Shown here: positions 50,209-59,502 of the stretch, piece by piece | Layout of the letters: each line of letters opens with the position of its first letter | Position numbering within the stretch: position 1 is the first letter of the stretch | Assembly: GCF_028693505.1 (NCBI RefSeq) | Contig: NZ_JAQUVF010000014.1 | Coordinates: forward strand, 1-64,000 | Direction of reading: 5' to 3' | Origin: Oscillibacter sp. | GTDB taxonomy: Bacteria; Bacillota; Clostridia; Oscillospirales; Oscillospiraceae | Length of the DNA: 64,000 nt | Notes under the pieces: generated by a model | What the model was told of the DNA's origin: nothing | The model's database searches: none | The model's input: the letters and a program-made list of their open reading frames with translations, nothing else | Program-made: the position numbers and the translations under genes

Positions 50209-52296
50209 TTACAGCAGATTCATCAGGTTGAAGGACAAAATCAATCCGGAGAACACGATGGAAACCGTGGAGCACAGCTTGATGAGGATATTCAGGGAGG
50301 GGCCGGAGGTATCCTTGAAGGGGTCGCCCACAGTGTCGCCCACCACAGCGGCCTTGTGCTGGGGAGAGCCCTTGCCGCCGTGATGTCCGCCCTCGATATA
50401 CTTTTTGGCGTTGTCCCATGCGCCGCCGGCGTTGGACATGAACACCGCCATGGCAAACCCGGTGACGGACACGCCGCCCAGCAGCCCCACCACGCCGATG
50501 GGACCGAGGACCAGTCCGGTGAGGATGGGCACGACGATGGCCAGCAGGGCGGGCGCCACCATCTCCCGCAGCGCGCCCTTGGTGCAAAGACCCACGCAGG
50601 AAGCGTAATCCGGGTCGGCCTTGTATTCCATGATGCCGGGAATCTCCCGGAACTGGCGGCGGACCTCCATCACGATGGACTGGGCCGCCTTTTGCACCGC
50701 GCTCATGGTGAAGGCGGAGAACACGAAGGTCAGCATGGCGCCCAGAAACAATCCCACCAGAATCAGCGGGTTGGTGAGGGAGAGGTCCAGCACCTCCTCC
50801 GTGCCGCTTTGCACAATGTTCACATAGGAAACCAGCAGCGCCAGCGCCGTCAGGGACGCAGAGCCGATGGCAAAGCCCTTGCCGGTGGCCGCGGTGGTGT
50901 TGCCCAGAGAATCCAGCGCGTCGGTGCGCTGACGGACCTCCTCCGGAAGCCCGCTCATCTCCGCGATGCCGCCGGCGTTGTCCGCCACGGGACCGTAAGC
51001 ATCGGTAGCCAGCGTGATGCCCAGCGTGGAGAGCATGCCCACGGCGGTGATGCCGATGCCGTACAGGCCCAGATTAAAGGAAGCCCTGCCGCCGGCTGCG
51101 AAGAAGCTGATAAGCGTCGCCGCCGCCACGATCAGGATGGATACCATGGTGGATTTGAGTCCCAGAGAAATTCCGCCAATGATGATGGTGGCGGAGCCGG
51201 TTTCGGAGGCCGCCGCCAGCTCCTGAGTGGGTTTATAGCTGTCGGAGGTGTAATATTCCGTAAAGTACCCAATGGCGCAGCCGCCCACAAGGCCGCAGAG
51301 GATCGCCACATAGACGCCCCAGTTGCCCACGGTAAAATACGTCAGGGGAGCCGCCGCCACAGCGGAGAGTGCGGCCGCCAGGTAGGTCCCGGTGCGCAAA
51401 GAGCGCAGCAGGGACATCTGATCCGCGTCCTCCTTGGTGCGGACAAAGAAGGAGCCGATGATGGAGCAGACAATGCCCACCGCGGCAAGCAGCAACGGCA
51501 GCAGCATACCGGAAAATCCGTACCCGCCCGCCGCGCCCAGCGCGAAAGTCGCCAGAATGGAGCCGACATAGGATTCGTACAGGTCCGCGCCCATACCGGC
51601 CACATCGCCCACGTTGTCGCCCACGTTGTCGGCAATGGTGGCGGGGTTCCGGGGGTCATCCTCCGGAATGCCTGCTTCCACCTTGCCCACGAGATCCGCG
51701 CCCACGTCGGCAGCCTTGGTGTAAATACCGCCGCCCACACGGGCAAACAGCGCCATAAAGGATGCACCCATGCCGTTCATGACCATAATGTTGCCCAGTT
51801 CCAGGGGGTCCGTGATGCCAAAGCCCATGTGCAGGATGAAAAACCACATGGTGACGTCCAGCATGCCAAGGCCCACCACGGTGAAGCCCATGACCGAGCC
51901 GGAAGAAAAGGCCACCCGCAGCCCGCGATTCAGGCTTTCCGAGGCCGCCTGCGCCGTCCGCGCGTTGGCGTTGGTTGCGATCTTCATGCCGATGAAACCG
52001 GCCAGCATAGAGTAGATTCCGCCGGTGACAAAGGCGAAGGGCGTAAACCGGGAGAGCATCTTTCCGCCGGTTGCAAAGGCGATGAGCAGCAGGATCACAA
52101 ATACCACGGCAAATACTTTGCACACCGTTGCGTATTGATGCTTGAGATACGCGTTGGCGCCCTCCCGGATATTGGCGGCAATTTTGCGCATCTTTTCGGT
52201 ACCCTCAGAATAGGCCATCACTTTTCTTGCCTGCGTCCAAGCAAAAATACCCGCGATCAACGCGCCGACAAATCCGATCCAGAACAGGTTTTCCAT
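50209..52296 (-). CDS. hppA: Ion-translocating membrane pyrophosphatase
   Basis: This 695-residue integral membrane enzyme couples pyrophosphate hydrolysis to H+ and/or Na+ pumping. It has about sixteen helices and the catalytic loops ADVGADLVGKVEAGIPEDDPRNPATIADNVGDNVGD in part, with the acidic cluster DNVGDNVGD intact, and later DAYGPVADNAGGIAEM. The segment GNTTAATGKG has Ala where potassium-independent enzymes have Lys, which predicts a K+-dependent type. Whether protons or sodium are moved cannot be settled here. The track start is 11 codons early; GGAGGGG precedes the ATG at 52296. In an anaerobe it saves energy from biosynthetic pyrophosphate. Confidence 0.95.
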   Translation of the reverse strand: MENLFWIGFVGALIAGIFAWTQARKVMAYSEGTEKMRKIAANIREGANAYLKHQYATVCKVFAVVFVILLLIAFATGGKMLSRFTPFAFVTGGIYSMLAGFIGMKIATNANARTAQAASESLNRGLRVAFSSGSVMGFTVVGLGMLDVTMWFFILHMGFGITDPLELGNIMVMNGMGASFMALFARVGGGIYTKAADVGADLVGKVEAGIPEDDPRNPATIADNVGDNVGDVAGMGADLYESYVGSILATFALGAAGGYGFSGMLLPLLLAAVGIVCSIIGSFFVRTKEDADQMSLLRSLRTGTYLAAALSAVAAAPLTYFTVGNWGVYVAILCGLVGGCAIGYFTEYYTSDSYKPTQELAAASETGSATIIIGGISLGLKSTMVSILIVAAATLISFFAAGGRASFNLGLYGIGITAVGMLSTLGITLATDAYGPVADNAGGIAEMSGLPEEVRQRTDALDSLGNTTAATGKGFAIGSASLTALALLVSYVNIVQSGTEEVLDLSLTNPLILVGLFLGAMLTFVFSAFTMSAVQKAAQSIVMEVRRQFREIPGIMEYKADPDYASCVGLCTKGALREMVAPALLAIVVPILTGLVLGPIGVVGLLGGVSVTGFAMAVFMSNAGGAWDNAKKYIEGGHHGGKGSPQHKAAVVGDTVGDPFKDTSGPSLNILIKLCSTVSIVFSGLILSFNLMNLL

Positions 52297-52340
52297 GTTC
52301 GTTCCCCTCCAATATTGGTTTCGTACCATCAGTCTTACTT

Positions 52341-52368
52341 ATTTTAGCACAGACTTATGGTTTTTCAA
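52341..52368 (-). promoter_or_regulatory. Promoter of hppA
   Basis: On the minus strand TTGAAA and TAAAAT are 16 bases apart, about 45 bases before the ATG. Confidence 0.6.
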
Positions 52369-52469
52369 GCAACATTCCATCGTTAATTGCGCAATCGTAC
52401 GTACTTTTACGTTTTAGCTAAAAACACCGGTTGTTTTCTTGCATTATCCCCATTGCAGTCTCATTTTAA

Positions 52470-52500
52470 AAAGGCCGGGACATACGATGTCCCGGCCTTA
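52470..52500 (-). terminator. Terminator of lipoprotein gene
   Basis: AAGGCCGGGACAT / ATGTCCCGGCCTT with a three-base loop, followed on the minus strand by TTTTTAAAA. Confidence 0.85.
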
Positions 52501-52508
52501 CTCATTTT

Positions 52509-53195
52509 TTAAAATATCAGGCGAAAATCCGTAAAGACCCATCGGTCGCCGGTAAATACGTAGGGAAAGGACCAGCACTCCAGGCCGGTAACCGTTTCCT
52601 GCGTGCTGTCAAGCACTTCCACCGTCACATTGACGGAATACTCTGTGCCGCTGAGCTGTTTCGTCTGGAGCCGGGTGGCGCCCTTGGCGCTATCCCGTCT
52701 GCGGCCCACACCGGTCACATACAGCGCTCCGTCGATATCCCGATAGGCCACGCCCTCGCCCTCTCCATCCAGCAAACGCTCGATAATTTCCGGCGAGAAC
52801 ACCCCGCCAAGATAGGTCCGCAGGTCGTCCAGCTCGGTCATTCCCCGGGTGTCTACCCGGCGATAGGCGGTATCGCCCTCCATCACCACCTGCCCCGTGT
52901 CCGGCAGCGGCGAGAGGACAAACCAGCCGTATGCCGTCACCGCCCGCTCATAGGCCCCGGCAATTTCATCCTCCGACAGCGGGCGCGGCTCGCTCTCCAC
53001 CAGCGCGGCGGATAAATTCCCTTCCGTCTGCGTCGGCGCAGGCGCGGCGGCAGTCTCCACGGCGGGGGCCGCTGTCGGCCCGGCAGCAGGAGCCGACCGG
53101 GGCTCCTCACTGACCTGCGGAGCCATCTGCGCCGTGTTTGCACAGCCTGAAAGAAGCAGCGCCGCCAGCAGCAGGGGGCATAAAATTCTTTTCAT
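52509..53195 (-). CDS. Predicted lipoprotein of unknown function
   Basis: A 228-residue protein with a lipoprotein signal (ILCPLLLAALLLSGCANT; lipid at Cys19), a Pro/Ala-rich linker to about residue 70, and a globular C-terminal domain of about 150 residues. That domain starts RPLSEDEIAGAYERAVTAYGWF and ends with strand-rich WVFTDFRLIF. I recognise no family with confidence; the overall look is of a clostridial envelope lipoprotein with an NTF2-like or similar small domain. The start at 53195 has AAGGAGG. It is monocistronic, between hppA and a very small gene. Confidence 0.75.
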   Translation of the reverse strand: MKRILCPLLLAALLLSGCANTAQMAPQVSEEPRSAPAAGPTAAPAVETAAAPAPTQTEGNLSAALVESEPRPLSEDEIAGAYERAVTAYGWFVLSPLPDTGQVVMEGDTAYRRVDTRGMTELDDLRTYLGGVFSPEIIERLLDGEGEGVAYRDIDGALYVTGVGRRRDSAKGATRLQTKQLSGTEYSVNVTVEVLDSTQETVTGLECWSFPYVFTGDRWVFTDFRLIF

Positions 53196-53345
53196 ACTCT
53201 CTCCTCCTTGAAGGGCCATCCCTTCCCGCTTCAGGAAGCCTCGCAAAAGGATGTTTCTTCCAAGAAGAGCGTATCATATCTCTTCACGAAATTCCACGGT
53301 CTTTTTTCTTTTTTTCGACTTTTCTTACTCTTTTTTTAAAGTTTA

Positions 53346-53375
53346 TTAAAAAAACCGCCCGTTTTTACGGGCGGC
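53346..53375 (-). terminator. Second hairpin with T run, downstream of small gene
   Basis: On the minus strand CCGCCCG / CGGGCGG is followed by TTTTTTTAATAAA. It stands about 75 bases after the small gene's own terminator, as a back-up. Confidence 0.7.
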
Positions 53376-53440
53376 GGCAATCTGCGCGGCAACCGCGGTG
53401 GCGGCTGCCGTTTATTTTTTTCGGTAGTTCCTCTCAGCGG

Positions 53441-53476
53441 CGAAAAAAGAAAAAACCCACGCCAACCGGGCGTGGT
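53441..53476 (-). terminator. Terminator of 27-codon gene
   Basis: On the minus strand CCACGCC / GGCGTGG with a five-base loop is followed by GTTTTTTCTTTTTTC, 15 bases after the small stop codon. Confidence 0.8.
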
Positions 53477-53491
53477 TTCCTTTTCTTTGCT

Positions 53492-53575
53492 TTACCGCTC
53501 GCTGTAAGACCAAACATCATCGTGAAAAATCAGATCATCTACATCTGCTGCGCGAAGCACAGTCCATTCTGTCAT
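53492..53575 (-). CDS. 27-residue small protein, unknown function
   Basis: Too short for the ORF track on its own; the listed 136-residue ORF is an upstream extension through the promoter. A perfect AAGGAGGAAACTAT ribosome site precedes the ATG at 53575. The peptide begins MTEWTVLRAADVDDLIF and is acidic, with two Trp and no Cys or leader-like hydrophobic stretch. It has its own promoter and terminator, so it is a complete small transcription unit. It could be a regulatory peptide, a small protein partner or a precursor peptide; no modification enzyme is nearby. Confidence 0.65.
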   Translation of the reverse strand: MTEWTVLRAADVDDLIFHDDVWSYSER

Positions 53576-53606
53576 ATAGTTTCCTCCTTCTTTTGTAATT
53601 GAGTTG

Positions 53607-53635
53607 ATTATAGCATGCCTTTTCAAAATACGCAA
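53607..53635 (-). promoter_or_regulatory. Promoter of 27-codon gene
   Basis: On the minus strand TTGCGT and a perfect TATAAT are 17 bases apart, about 30 bases before the ATG. Confidence 0.7.
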
Positions 53636-53794
53636 GAGGTCAATAGTCATATTTAATGAACTTTGTGTTAATTCTTTGTATAGTTTGCCGATTTTCTGTG
53701 ACTCGTGTGCAAAACGCCCGGAACCCTCGGAATTTCCCCCAAAAGTTAAGCGTTCTTTGTATATTTTTTCTCTCGCTATGCAAATACTTCCTAT

Positions 53795-53802
53795 GATATA
53801 AT
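53795..53802 (+). promoter_or_regulatory. Extended -10 promoter of the phosphoesterase-mnmG-murT operon
   Basis: TGATATAAT fits an extended -10 (TGnTATAAT); no good -35 is present. It lies about 145 bases before the first start codon. Confidence 0.5.
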
Positions 53803-53947
53803 CAATTGATTCTATGAATGCAATCGAATTTCCGCGCCGCGCAGGAGGCGTTCTTTGTGTCAATGCACCGTTTGAAAGACTGCCTGCATTTGCTTTTTTC
53901 ACGCGCTTCGGCGCGTTTTATTTCGGCGGCAAAGGGGGCCGCCCTCT

Positions 53948-54814
53948 ATGCGAAAACACGCGAAAAGGCATCGCCCGGTCCGGGCGTTTCTGATTTTTCT
54001 GCTCTCTGTTATCCTTGTCGGGTGCTTTGTCCGCTGGGACAACACCGCCTTGCAGGTCACTTCCTTTGACCCCGTTTTTTCCCGTCTGCCCACTGGCTTT
54101 GACGGCTGCCGGATCGTCGTGCTGGCGGACCTGCACAGCACTTCCTTCGGGGAGGGGAACAAAGCTTTGTTTGAGACGGTCCGCGCCCAGTCCCCGGAAT
54201 ACATCTTTTTGCTGGGCGACCTGCTGGACCGCATGCGGGAGATTCCGCAGGGCTATGCCGCCGCCGTGGCGGACGGACTGAGCGCCATCGCCCCCACCTA
54301 CTACGTCACCGGCAACCACGAATGGGCCGTGGGCGACGTACCGGCTTTGAAGGAGACCCTGACGGCCCACGGCGTCACCGTGCTCTCCAACCGGTTTGAG
54401 GTGCTGGAGCGCGGCGGCGATTCCGTGATTCTATCCGGTATCGACGATCCCAACGGCTACGCCGATCAGAAAACGCCGGAGGAACTCTCTGCCGAGATCT
54501 ACGCGGAGTGCGGCGACCCCTTTTGGCTTTTGCTGGCCCACCGCAACGATCGGTTTGAAAAGCAATACAGTCTGCTGGGCGCCGATTTGGTGGTGTCCGG
54601 TCACGGGCACGGCGGCATCATCCGCCTGCCCTTTACCGACGGGCTGCTCTCCACGGACCGCACCCTGTTTCCCTCCTACACCGCCGGGCTGTATGAGGAA
54701 AACGGCTCCGCCCTGTTCGTCACCCGGGGGCTTGGCAATTCCGGCCCTTCGCTCCGGCTGTTCAACCGGCCGGAGGTGGCCGTTTTAACGCTGCACAGAG
54801 GTTTACCATCATGA
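53948..54814 (+). CDS. Membrane-anchored metallophosphoesterase (YkuE-like)
   Basis: A 288-residue calcineurin-like phosphoesterase. An N-terminal hydrophobic anchor ([16 protein letters not shown]) is followed by the full set of metal motifs: VLADLHS (D-x-H), LLGDLLD (GD), TGNHEW (GNHE), LLLAHR (H) and SGHGHGG (GHxH). The YkuE-like group acts on envelope-associated phosphodiesters or lipid phosphates, but the substrate is uncertain. Its stop overlaps the start of mnmG, so it heads the operon phosphoesterase-mnmG-cyclase-murT-gatD. Confidence 0.88.
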   Translation: MRKHAKRHRPVRAFLIFLLSVILVGCFVRWDNTALQVTSFDPVFSRLPTGFDGCRIVVLADLHSTSFGEGNKALFETVRAQSPEYIFLLGDLLDRMREIPQGYAAAVADGLSAIAPTYYVTGNHEWAVGDVPALKETLTAHGVTVLSNRFEVLERGGDSVILSGIDDPNGYADQKTPEELSAEIYAECGDPFWLLLAHRNDRFEKQYSLLGADLVVSGHGHGGIIRLPFTDGLLSTDRTLFPSYTAGLYEENGSALFVTRGLGNSGPSLRLFNRPEVAVLTLHRGLPS

Positions 54815-56715
54815 TGGAATTTTATGCCGGACAATTTGATATTGCCGTCGTGGGCGCCGGACATGCCGGCATCGAGGCGGCGCTGGCTGCGGCCAGACTG
54901 GGACTGGAAACGGTGGTCTTTACCATCAATCTGGACGCCGTGGGCAACCTGCCCTGCAACCCCGCCATCGGCGGCACCGGCAAGGGCCATCTGGTCCGGG
55001 AGCTGGACGCGCTGGGCGGGGAGATGGCGAAAGCCGCCGACGAATGCTGCATTCAGTACCGCCTTTTGAACAAGGGCAAAGGCCCCGCGGTATGGAGTCT
55101 GCGGGCGCAGGCGGACCGACGCCGGTATCAGGAGCGGATGAAGCACACGCTGGAAAAGCAAGACCACCTCACCGTCCGTCAGGGCGAGGTGATCGCGGTG
55201 CGGGCGGAGGCGGGCGCTGTGCGTCAGGTGGTTTTGTCCACCGGCGCGGTGTTTGACGTCCGCGCGGTCATTCTCGCCACCGGCACCTATCTGAGCGGGC
55301 GCACCATCGTGGGCGAGTGCGTGGAGGAATCCGGCCCCGACGGGATGCACGCCGCCGTGCGCCTCACCGACTCCCTGCGTTCGCTGGGCCTTCCCCTGCG
55401 GCGCTTTAAAACCGGCACGCCGCCACGGGTCAACGCCCGCACGGTGGATTTTGACGAGATGGAGCTTCAGCAGGGGGACGAACAGCCCGAGCCATTCTCC
55501 TACGCCACCGTCACGCCGCCGGAAAACCGGGCGGTGTGCTATCTCACCTGGACCACGGAGGAAACGAAGCGCATCGTGCAGGAAAACCTATCCCGCGCGC
55601 CCATGTACTCCGGGCTGATTGAGGGCGTCGGCCCCCGGTACTGCCCCTCCTTTGAAACGAAAATCGTCCGCTTTCCGGACAAGCTCCGCCACCAGCTTTT
55701 TGTGGAGCCGATGGGGCTGCAAACCGAGGAGCTGTACATTCAGGGACTTTCCTCCTCCATGCCGGAGGAAATCCAGATGCAGATGCTGCACAGCGTGCCG
55801 GGCCTTTCCCGAGCGGTGATGACCCGCCCCGCCTACGCCATCGAATACGACTGCATCGACCCGCTGGCCCTGCGCGCCACGCTGGAGTGCAAGGCGGTGT
55901 CCGGTCTCTACGGCGCGGGGCAATTCAACGGCTCCTCCGGCTATGAGGAGGCCGCCGTGCAGGGGTTTGTGGCTGGCGTCAACGCCGCCCACAAGCTGCT
56001 GGGTAAGCCAAGCTTCATCCTCTCCCGCAGCGAAAGCTACATCGGCACCCTGATCGACGATCTGGTGACCAAGGGCACGGAGGAGCCTTACCGCATTATG
56101 ACTTCCCGCAGCGAATACCGATTGCTGCTGCGCCAGGACAACGCGGACCGGCGGCTGACTCGCCGGGGCTTCGAGCTTGGCCTTGTCTCCCCGGAGCGGC
56201 TGCGCGCCACGGAGGAAAAGTACGCCGCCGTGGAACGGGAGATCAAACGGCTCACCCACACGGGCGTGTGCCCCTCCCCCGCCCTCAGCGCCTTCCTGGC
56301 GGAAAAGGGCACCGCCGACGTTGCCGACGGCTGCCCCCTCATTGCGCTGGTGCGGCGTCCCCACGTACACTACGCGGAGCTGTCCCCCTTCGATCCCCAG
56401 CGGCCCGCACTGCGCGTGGACATTGCCCAGCAGGTGGAGATTTCCATTAAGTACGAGGGCTATATTCTTCGCCAGCAAAAGCAGGTGGCGGAGTTTCGCC
56501 GCATGGAATCCCATCGGCTGCCCCCCGATCTTGACTATCTTACCATGCAGGGTCTGCGTCTGGAGGCCCGGGAAAAGCTCACCGCCATCCGCCCGCTGGA
56601 TCTGGGACAGGCAGGTCGGATTTCCGGCGTCTCTCCGGCAGATATCGCCGCTTTGATGATTTATCTCGAAAACAAACCCGCTGGCCATTTCAGGCAGGAA
56701 GGAACGGAGCAATGA
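54811..56715 (+). CDS. mnmG: tRNA uridine-5-carboxymethylaminomethyl modification enzyme MnmG
   Basis: MnmG (GidA), with MnmE, installs the cmnm group on the wobble uridine of tRNAs using FAD, glycine and folate. The 634 residues match the family: FAD motif [19 protein letters not shown] at about 10-30, the [11 protein letters not shown] segment, [14 protein letters not shown], and C-terminal [18 protein letters not shown] with GYILRQQKQ. The start overlaps the previous stop; ATG ATG gives two equivalent start choices. mnmE is not in the window, although it is often adjacent in other bacteria, and its separation into this envelope operon is unusual. Confidence 0.97.
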   Translation: MMEFYAGQFDIAVVGAGHAGIEAALAAARLGLETVVFTINLDAVGNLPCNPAIGGTGKGHLVRELDALGGEMAKAADECCIQYRLLNKGKGPAVWSLRAQADRRRYQERMKHTLEKQDHLTVRQGEVIAVRAEAGAVRQVVLSTGAVFDVRAVILATGTYLSGRTIVGECVEESGPDGMHAAVRLTDSLRSLGLPLRRFKTGTPPRVNARTVDFDEMELQQGDEQPEPFSYATVTPPENRAVCYLTWTTEETKRIVQENLSRAPMYSGLIEGVGPRYCPSFETKIVRFPDKLRHQLFVEPMGLQTEELYIQGLSSSMPEEIQMQMLHSVPGLSRAVMTRPAYAIEYDCIDPLALRATLECKAVSGLYGAGQFNGSSGYEEAAVQGFVAGVNAAHKLLGKPSFILSRSESYIGTLIDDLVTKGTEEPYRIMTSRSEYRLLLRQDNADRRLTRRGFELGLVSPERLRATEEKYAAVEREIKRLTHTGVCPSPALSAFLAEKGTADVADGCPLIALVRRPHVHYAELSPFDPQRPALRVDIAQQVEISIKYEGYILRQQKQVAEFRRMESHRLPPDLDYLTMQGLRLEAREKLTAIRPLDLGQAGRISGVSPADIAALMIYLENKPAGHFRQEGTEQ

Positions 56716-57383
56716 TCATTGATCTCACCCATACCATCACCCCCGACATTCCCGCGTATCCCGGTTCCGCCACCCCCACGCTGACCTCCACCGGCTCCCT
56801 GACCCGCACCGGGTACCGGGAGACGCGCCTGTCCCTGACCTCCCACACCGGCACCCACATGGACGCCCCCGCCCATCTGCTGCGGGACGGCGCGCCGCTG
56901 GAGGTGCTGCCGGTATCTCAGTTTTGCGGGCGCGCCGTGGTGCTGGACGTATCCTCCCTTGCTCCCAACAGCATCATCACAACGGACCTTCTGCGGGAGA
57001 AATGCGATCTGATCCGTTCGGCGGATTTCGTTTTGTTTTATACCGGCTGGGAAAAGCGCTGGGGCACGGACGCCTATTTTGCGGACGATTTCCCCGTCCC
57101 CGACGAGGCGGCGGCCAAGTATCTGGTCTCCTGCGGACTCAAGGGCGTGGGCACCGACGCGCTGAGCGTGGACACCCTGCGGGACCCCGCCTTTTTGGCC
57201 CACAAGGCGCTGCTGGGCGGCGGTCTGGTCATTCTGGAGAACCTATGCCTGAAAAAGGTGGTCTGCCGGAAGGAATTCATGCTCTTTGCTCTGCCACTGA
57301 AGTTTCAAAACGCGGACGGCGCGCCGGTGCGCGCTATTGCCGAGTTCCGGGAGTTTTCCGAAAAGGAGATGGAAACGCCGTGA
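56712..57383 (+). CDS. Cyclase family protein (kynurenine formamidase-like)
   Basis: A 223-residue metal-dependent hydrolase of the cyclase family. The defining motif [13 protein letters not shown] (HxGTHxDxPxH) is at about residues 48-60 and binds the divalent metal; [13 protein letters not shown] and [12 protein letters not shown] follow. Characterised members hydrolyse N-formylkynurenine, isatin or similar amides and lactams. It overlaps mnmG by four bases and murT by four bases. Nothing shows a link to tryptophan catabolism, so the true substrate is open. Confidence 0.87.
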   Translation: MIIDLTHTITPDIPAYPGSATPTLTSTGSLTRTGYRETRLSLTSHTGTHMDAPAHLLRDGAPLEVLPVSQFCGRAVVLDVSSLAPNSIITTDLLREKCDLIRSADFVLFYTGWEKRWGTDAYFADDFPVPDEAAAKYLVSCGLKGVGTDALSVDTLRDPAFLAHKALLGGGLVILENLCLKKVVCRKEFMLFALPLKFQNADGAPVRAIAEFREFSEKEMETP

Positions 57384-58708
57384 GAATGTTTCTGGCGATT
57401 CTGGTATGCAAGCTGGGCAGATTTGTGGGAAAGCTGGTGGGCAAGGGCAGCTCCATGCCCGGTAAATTTGCCCTGAAAATCTGCCCGGACATTCTGCGCC
57501 GGGTCCAGATGCCGCCCCACATCATCGCCGTCACCGGCTCCAACGGCAAGACCTCCACCGTGGAAATGATCGCGGCCATCCTCCGGGCGGACGGCCGGAA
57601 CGTGGTCTACAACGAAGAGGGCTCCAACCAGATTGAGGGCGTCACCACACTGGTCCTCACCCACGCAACGCTGGGCGGACGGGTGAAGGCGGACGTGCTG
57701 CTGATCGAGTCCGACGAGCGGTACGCTGCCCACAGCTTCCGTTTCTTCCATCCCACGCAGTTCGTGGTGACCAACCTCTACCGGGACCAGCTCACCCGCA
57801 ACGGTCACCCCGAGTGGGTCTATGATGCCATTTTGCCCGCCATCCATCCCGAGACAAAGCTCATCCTCAACGCCGACGATCCCCTCTCCAGCTGTTTTGG
57901 GGCGGGACACGAAGCGGTGAAGTGGTTTGGCCTAAGCCGCTGCTCCATCTCCTGCGACGCGCCCACCGGCGTGTACCACGACGGGGCCTACTGCCCGTTG
58001 TGCCACGCGCCTATGGAATACGATTACGTGCACTATAACCACATCGGGGCCTATCGCTGCACCGGCTGCGGACACTGCAAGCCCTCCACGGACTATACCG
58101 CCACCGCCGTGGACCTCACGCGCGGCCTTCTCACCATCGACGGCAGTCTCACCGTGCAGCTGGCCTTTTGCAGCATTTACAATGTCTACAACATTCTCGC
58201 CGCCTATGCCGCCTGCCGGGAATGCGGCGTGGCGGCGGAGATCGCCGCAGGCGTCATCGGCAACTATGTGCTCAAAAACGGGCGAATGCAAACCTTCACG
58301 CTGGGCGTGCACCACGGCACGCTGCTCACCAGCAAGCATGAAAACTCCATCGCTTACGACACCAATCTCCGCTACATCGCCTCCACGACCGCGCCCTGCA
58401 CGGTGATGGTGATGGTGGACGCTGTGAGCCGGAAGTATTTCACCAGCGAGACCAGCTGGCTGTGGGACATTGATTTTGACCTGCTTGACTGCCCGCACGT
58501 GGAAAAAATCGTGCTCTGCGGCCGCTACTGCAACGATCTTGCGGAGCGATTCTCCTTTACCGGCATTCCGGAGGAGCGCCTGACCGTGGGCGCGGATATT
58601 CCGGCGGAATGCGCACGGCTGAAGGCGCAGGGCGACGAGGCGCTGTACGTGGTGACCTGCTTCTCCGACCGGGACAAGCTGCTCTCCCAAGTGGAAAAGG
58701 AGGACTGA
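57380..58708 (+). CDS. murT: MurT-like Mur ligase (DUF1727)
   Basis: This 442-residue protein starts at GTG 57380, overlapping the cyclase stop, with AAGGAG upstream; the ORF track start is far too early. It shows the Mur ligase ATP site VTGSNGKTST (about residue 50), NLYRDQLTRNGH, a four-Cys zinc ribbon (CPLCHAPM and CTGCGHC) typical of MurT, and a C-terminal DUF1727 domain. MurT with GatD amidates the D-Glu of lipid II in Gram-positives. The DUF1727 segment before SWLWD reads RKYFTSET, where I expect an Asp-containing loop, and the GatD partner also lacks key residues, so the classical reaction is doubtful. Confidence 0.85.
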   Translation: MRMFLAILVCKLGRFVGKLVGKGSSMPGKFALKICPDILRRVQMPPHIIAVTGSNGKTSTVEMIAAILRADGRNVVYNEEGSNQIEGVTTLVLTHATLGGRVKADVLLIESDERYAAHSFRFFHPTQFVVTNLYRDQLTRNGHPEWVYDAILPAIHPETKLILNADDPLSSCFGAGHEAVKWFGLSRCSISCDAPTGVYHDGAYCPLCHAPMEYDYVHYNHIGAYRCTGCGHCKPSTDYTATAVDLTRGLLTIDGSLTVQLAFCSIYNVYNILAAYAACRECGVAAEIAAGVIGNYVLKNGRMQTFTLGVHHGTLLTSKHENSIAYDTNLRYIASTTAPCTVMVMVDAVSRKYFTSETSWLWDIDFDLLDCPHVEKIVLCGRYCNDLAERFSFTGIPEERLTVGADIPAECARLKAQGDEALYVVTCFSDRDKLLSQVEKED

Positions 58709-58711
58709 GCC

Positions 58712-59452
58712 ATGGAGTTGAAGATTTTTCATTTCTACCCGGACCTCATGAGTCTCTACGGAAGCTATGCCAATGTCTCCGTTCTGGCGCGCCGTTTGGA
58801 GGCGCTGGGCAACACCGTCACCGTGGAGCGCGTGGCCCCCGGTCAGGCGGCGGAACTCTCCGGCGCAGACTTTCTCTTCATGGGCGCCGGCACAGAGCGT
58901 GCCCAAAAGGCCGCTCTGGCGGATTTTGCCCGCTTTGGAGACGCGGTGAAGGACGCCGCGGCAGGCGGAACAGCCATGCTGTTCGCCGGGAACGCCATGG
59001 AGCTGCTGGGAAAAACCATCACCGCAGCAGACGGCACGGCGTACCCCGGCATCGCCCTGGCATCGTTCACCTCGTCGCAAGGCCCCCAGCGGTTTGCGGA
59101 GGACGTGCTGGGCGTCACAGACCTGTATCCGGAGCCGGTGGTGGGCTTTATCAATAAGTGCGCCACCATCGAGGGCGTGGAAACGCCCCTGCTCTTTGCG
59201 CTGTCCCTCGGCTTTGGAAACAGCGGAAAGCGCACCCCCGAGGGATTTCACCAGAACAACGTGTTCGCCTCACAGCTCACCGGCCCCCTGCTGGTGAAAA
59301 ACCCCCGGATGCTGGATGCGGTGGTCTCCGCCATCTACCGTCAGCGCGGCGAGACCCTTCCCCCCCAGCTGCCGTCGGACCGCTGGGCGGAGGATGGATA
59401 CGCCATCACCGCGGAGCAGCTGCGCTTGCGGTGCGAACACGCCGGTTCCTAA
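58712..59452 (+). CDS. GatD-like glutamine amidotransferase-family subunit without catalytic residues
   Basis: This 246-residue protein is colinear with GatD: KIFHFYPDLMSLYGSYANV at the start, FLFMGAGTERAQKAAL, VVGFINK and a final TGPLLVKNPRMLD. Yet the nucleophile block CGGYQxLGK of GatD reads GNAMELLGK here, so Cys is Gly or Ala depending on alignment, and the LHGP catalytic His reads LTGP. It should not hydrolyse glutamine. It follows murT by 3 bases, so the pair is retained together and may use another nitrogen source or have a different role. Family placement is good; function is open. Confidence 0.85.
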   Translation: MELKIFHFYPDLMSLYGSYANVSVLARRLEALGNTVTVERVAPGQAAELSGADFLFMGAGTERAQKAALADFARFGDAVKDAAAGGTAMLFAGNAMELLGKTITAADGTAYPGIALASFTSSQGPQRFAEDVLGVTDLYPEPVVGFINKCATIEGVETPLLFALSLGFGNSGKRTPEGFHQNNVFASQLTGPLLVKNPRMLDAVVSAIYRQRGETLPPQLPSDRWAEDGYAITAEQLRLRCEHAGS

Positions 59453-59467
59453 ATCCCGCTTCCTGAC

Positions 59468-59501
59468 AAAAGGACGCCGATGCACTGCATCGGCGTCCTT
59501 T
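59468..59501. terminator. Bidirectional terminator, GatD-like / LtaS-like genes
   Basis: AAAGGACGCCGATGC / GCATCGGCGTCCTTT lies between convergent operons, with a T tract on the plus side. Confidence 0.85.
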
Positions 59502-59502
59502 C

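Noticed and set aside
48227-50383. 718-residue plus-strand ORF across the GGGtGRT and scaffold genes
   Set aside because: It is antisense to two recognised genes and also spans their promoter, so it is not a real coding region.
50080-52347. 755-residue plus-strand ORF opposite hppA
   Set aside because: Antisense to a full-length membrane pyrophosphatase; composition is typical of a shadow.
53576-53902. N-terminal extension of the 27-codon gene to a 136-residue protein
   Set aside because: The extension runs through a consensus promoter and an AT-rich intergenic region; the strong ribosome site supports only the short frame.
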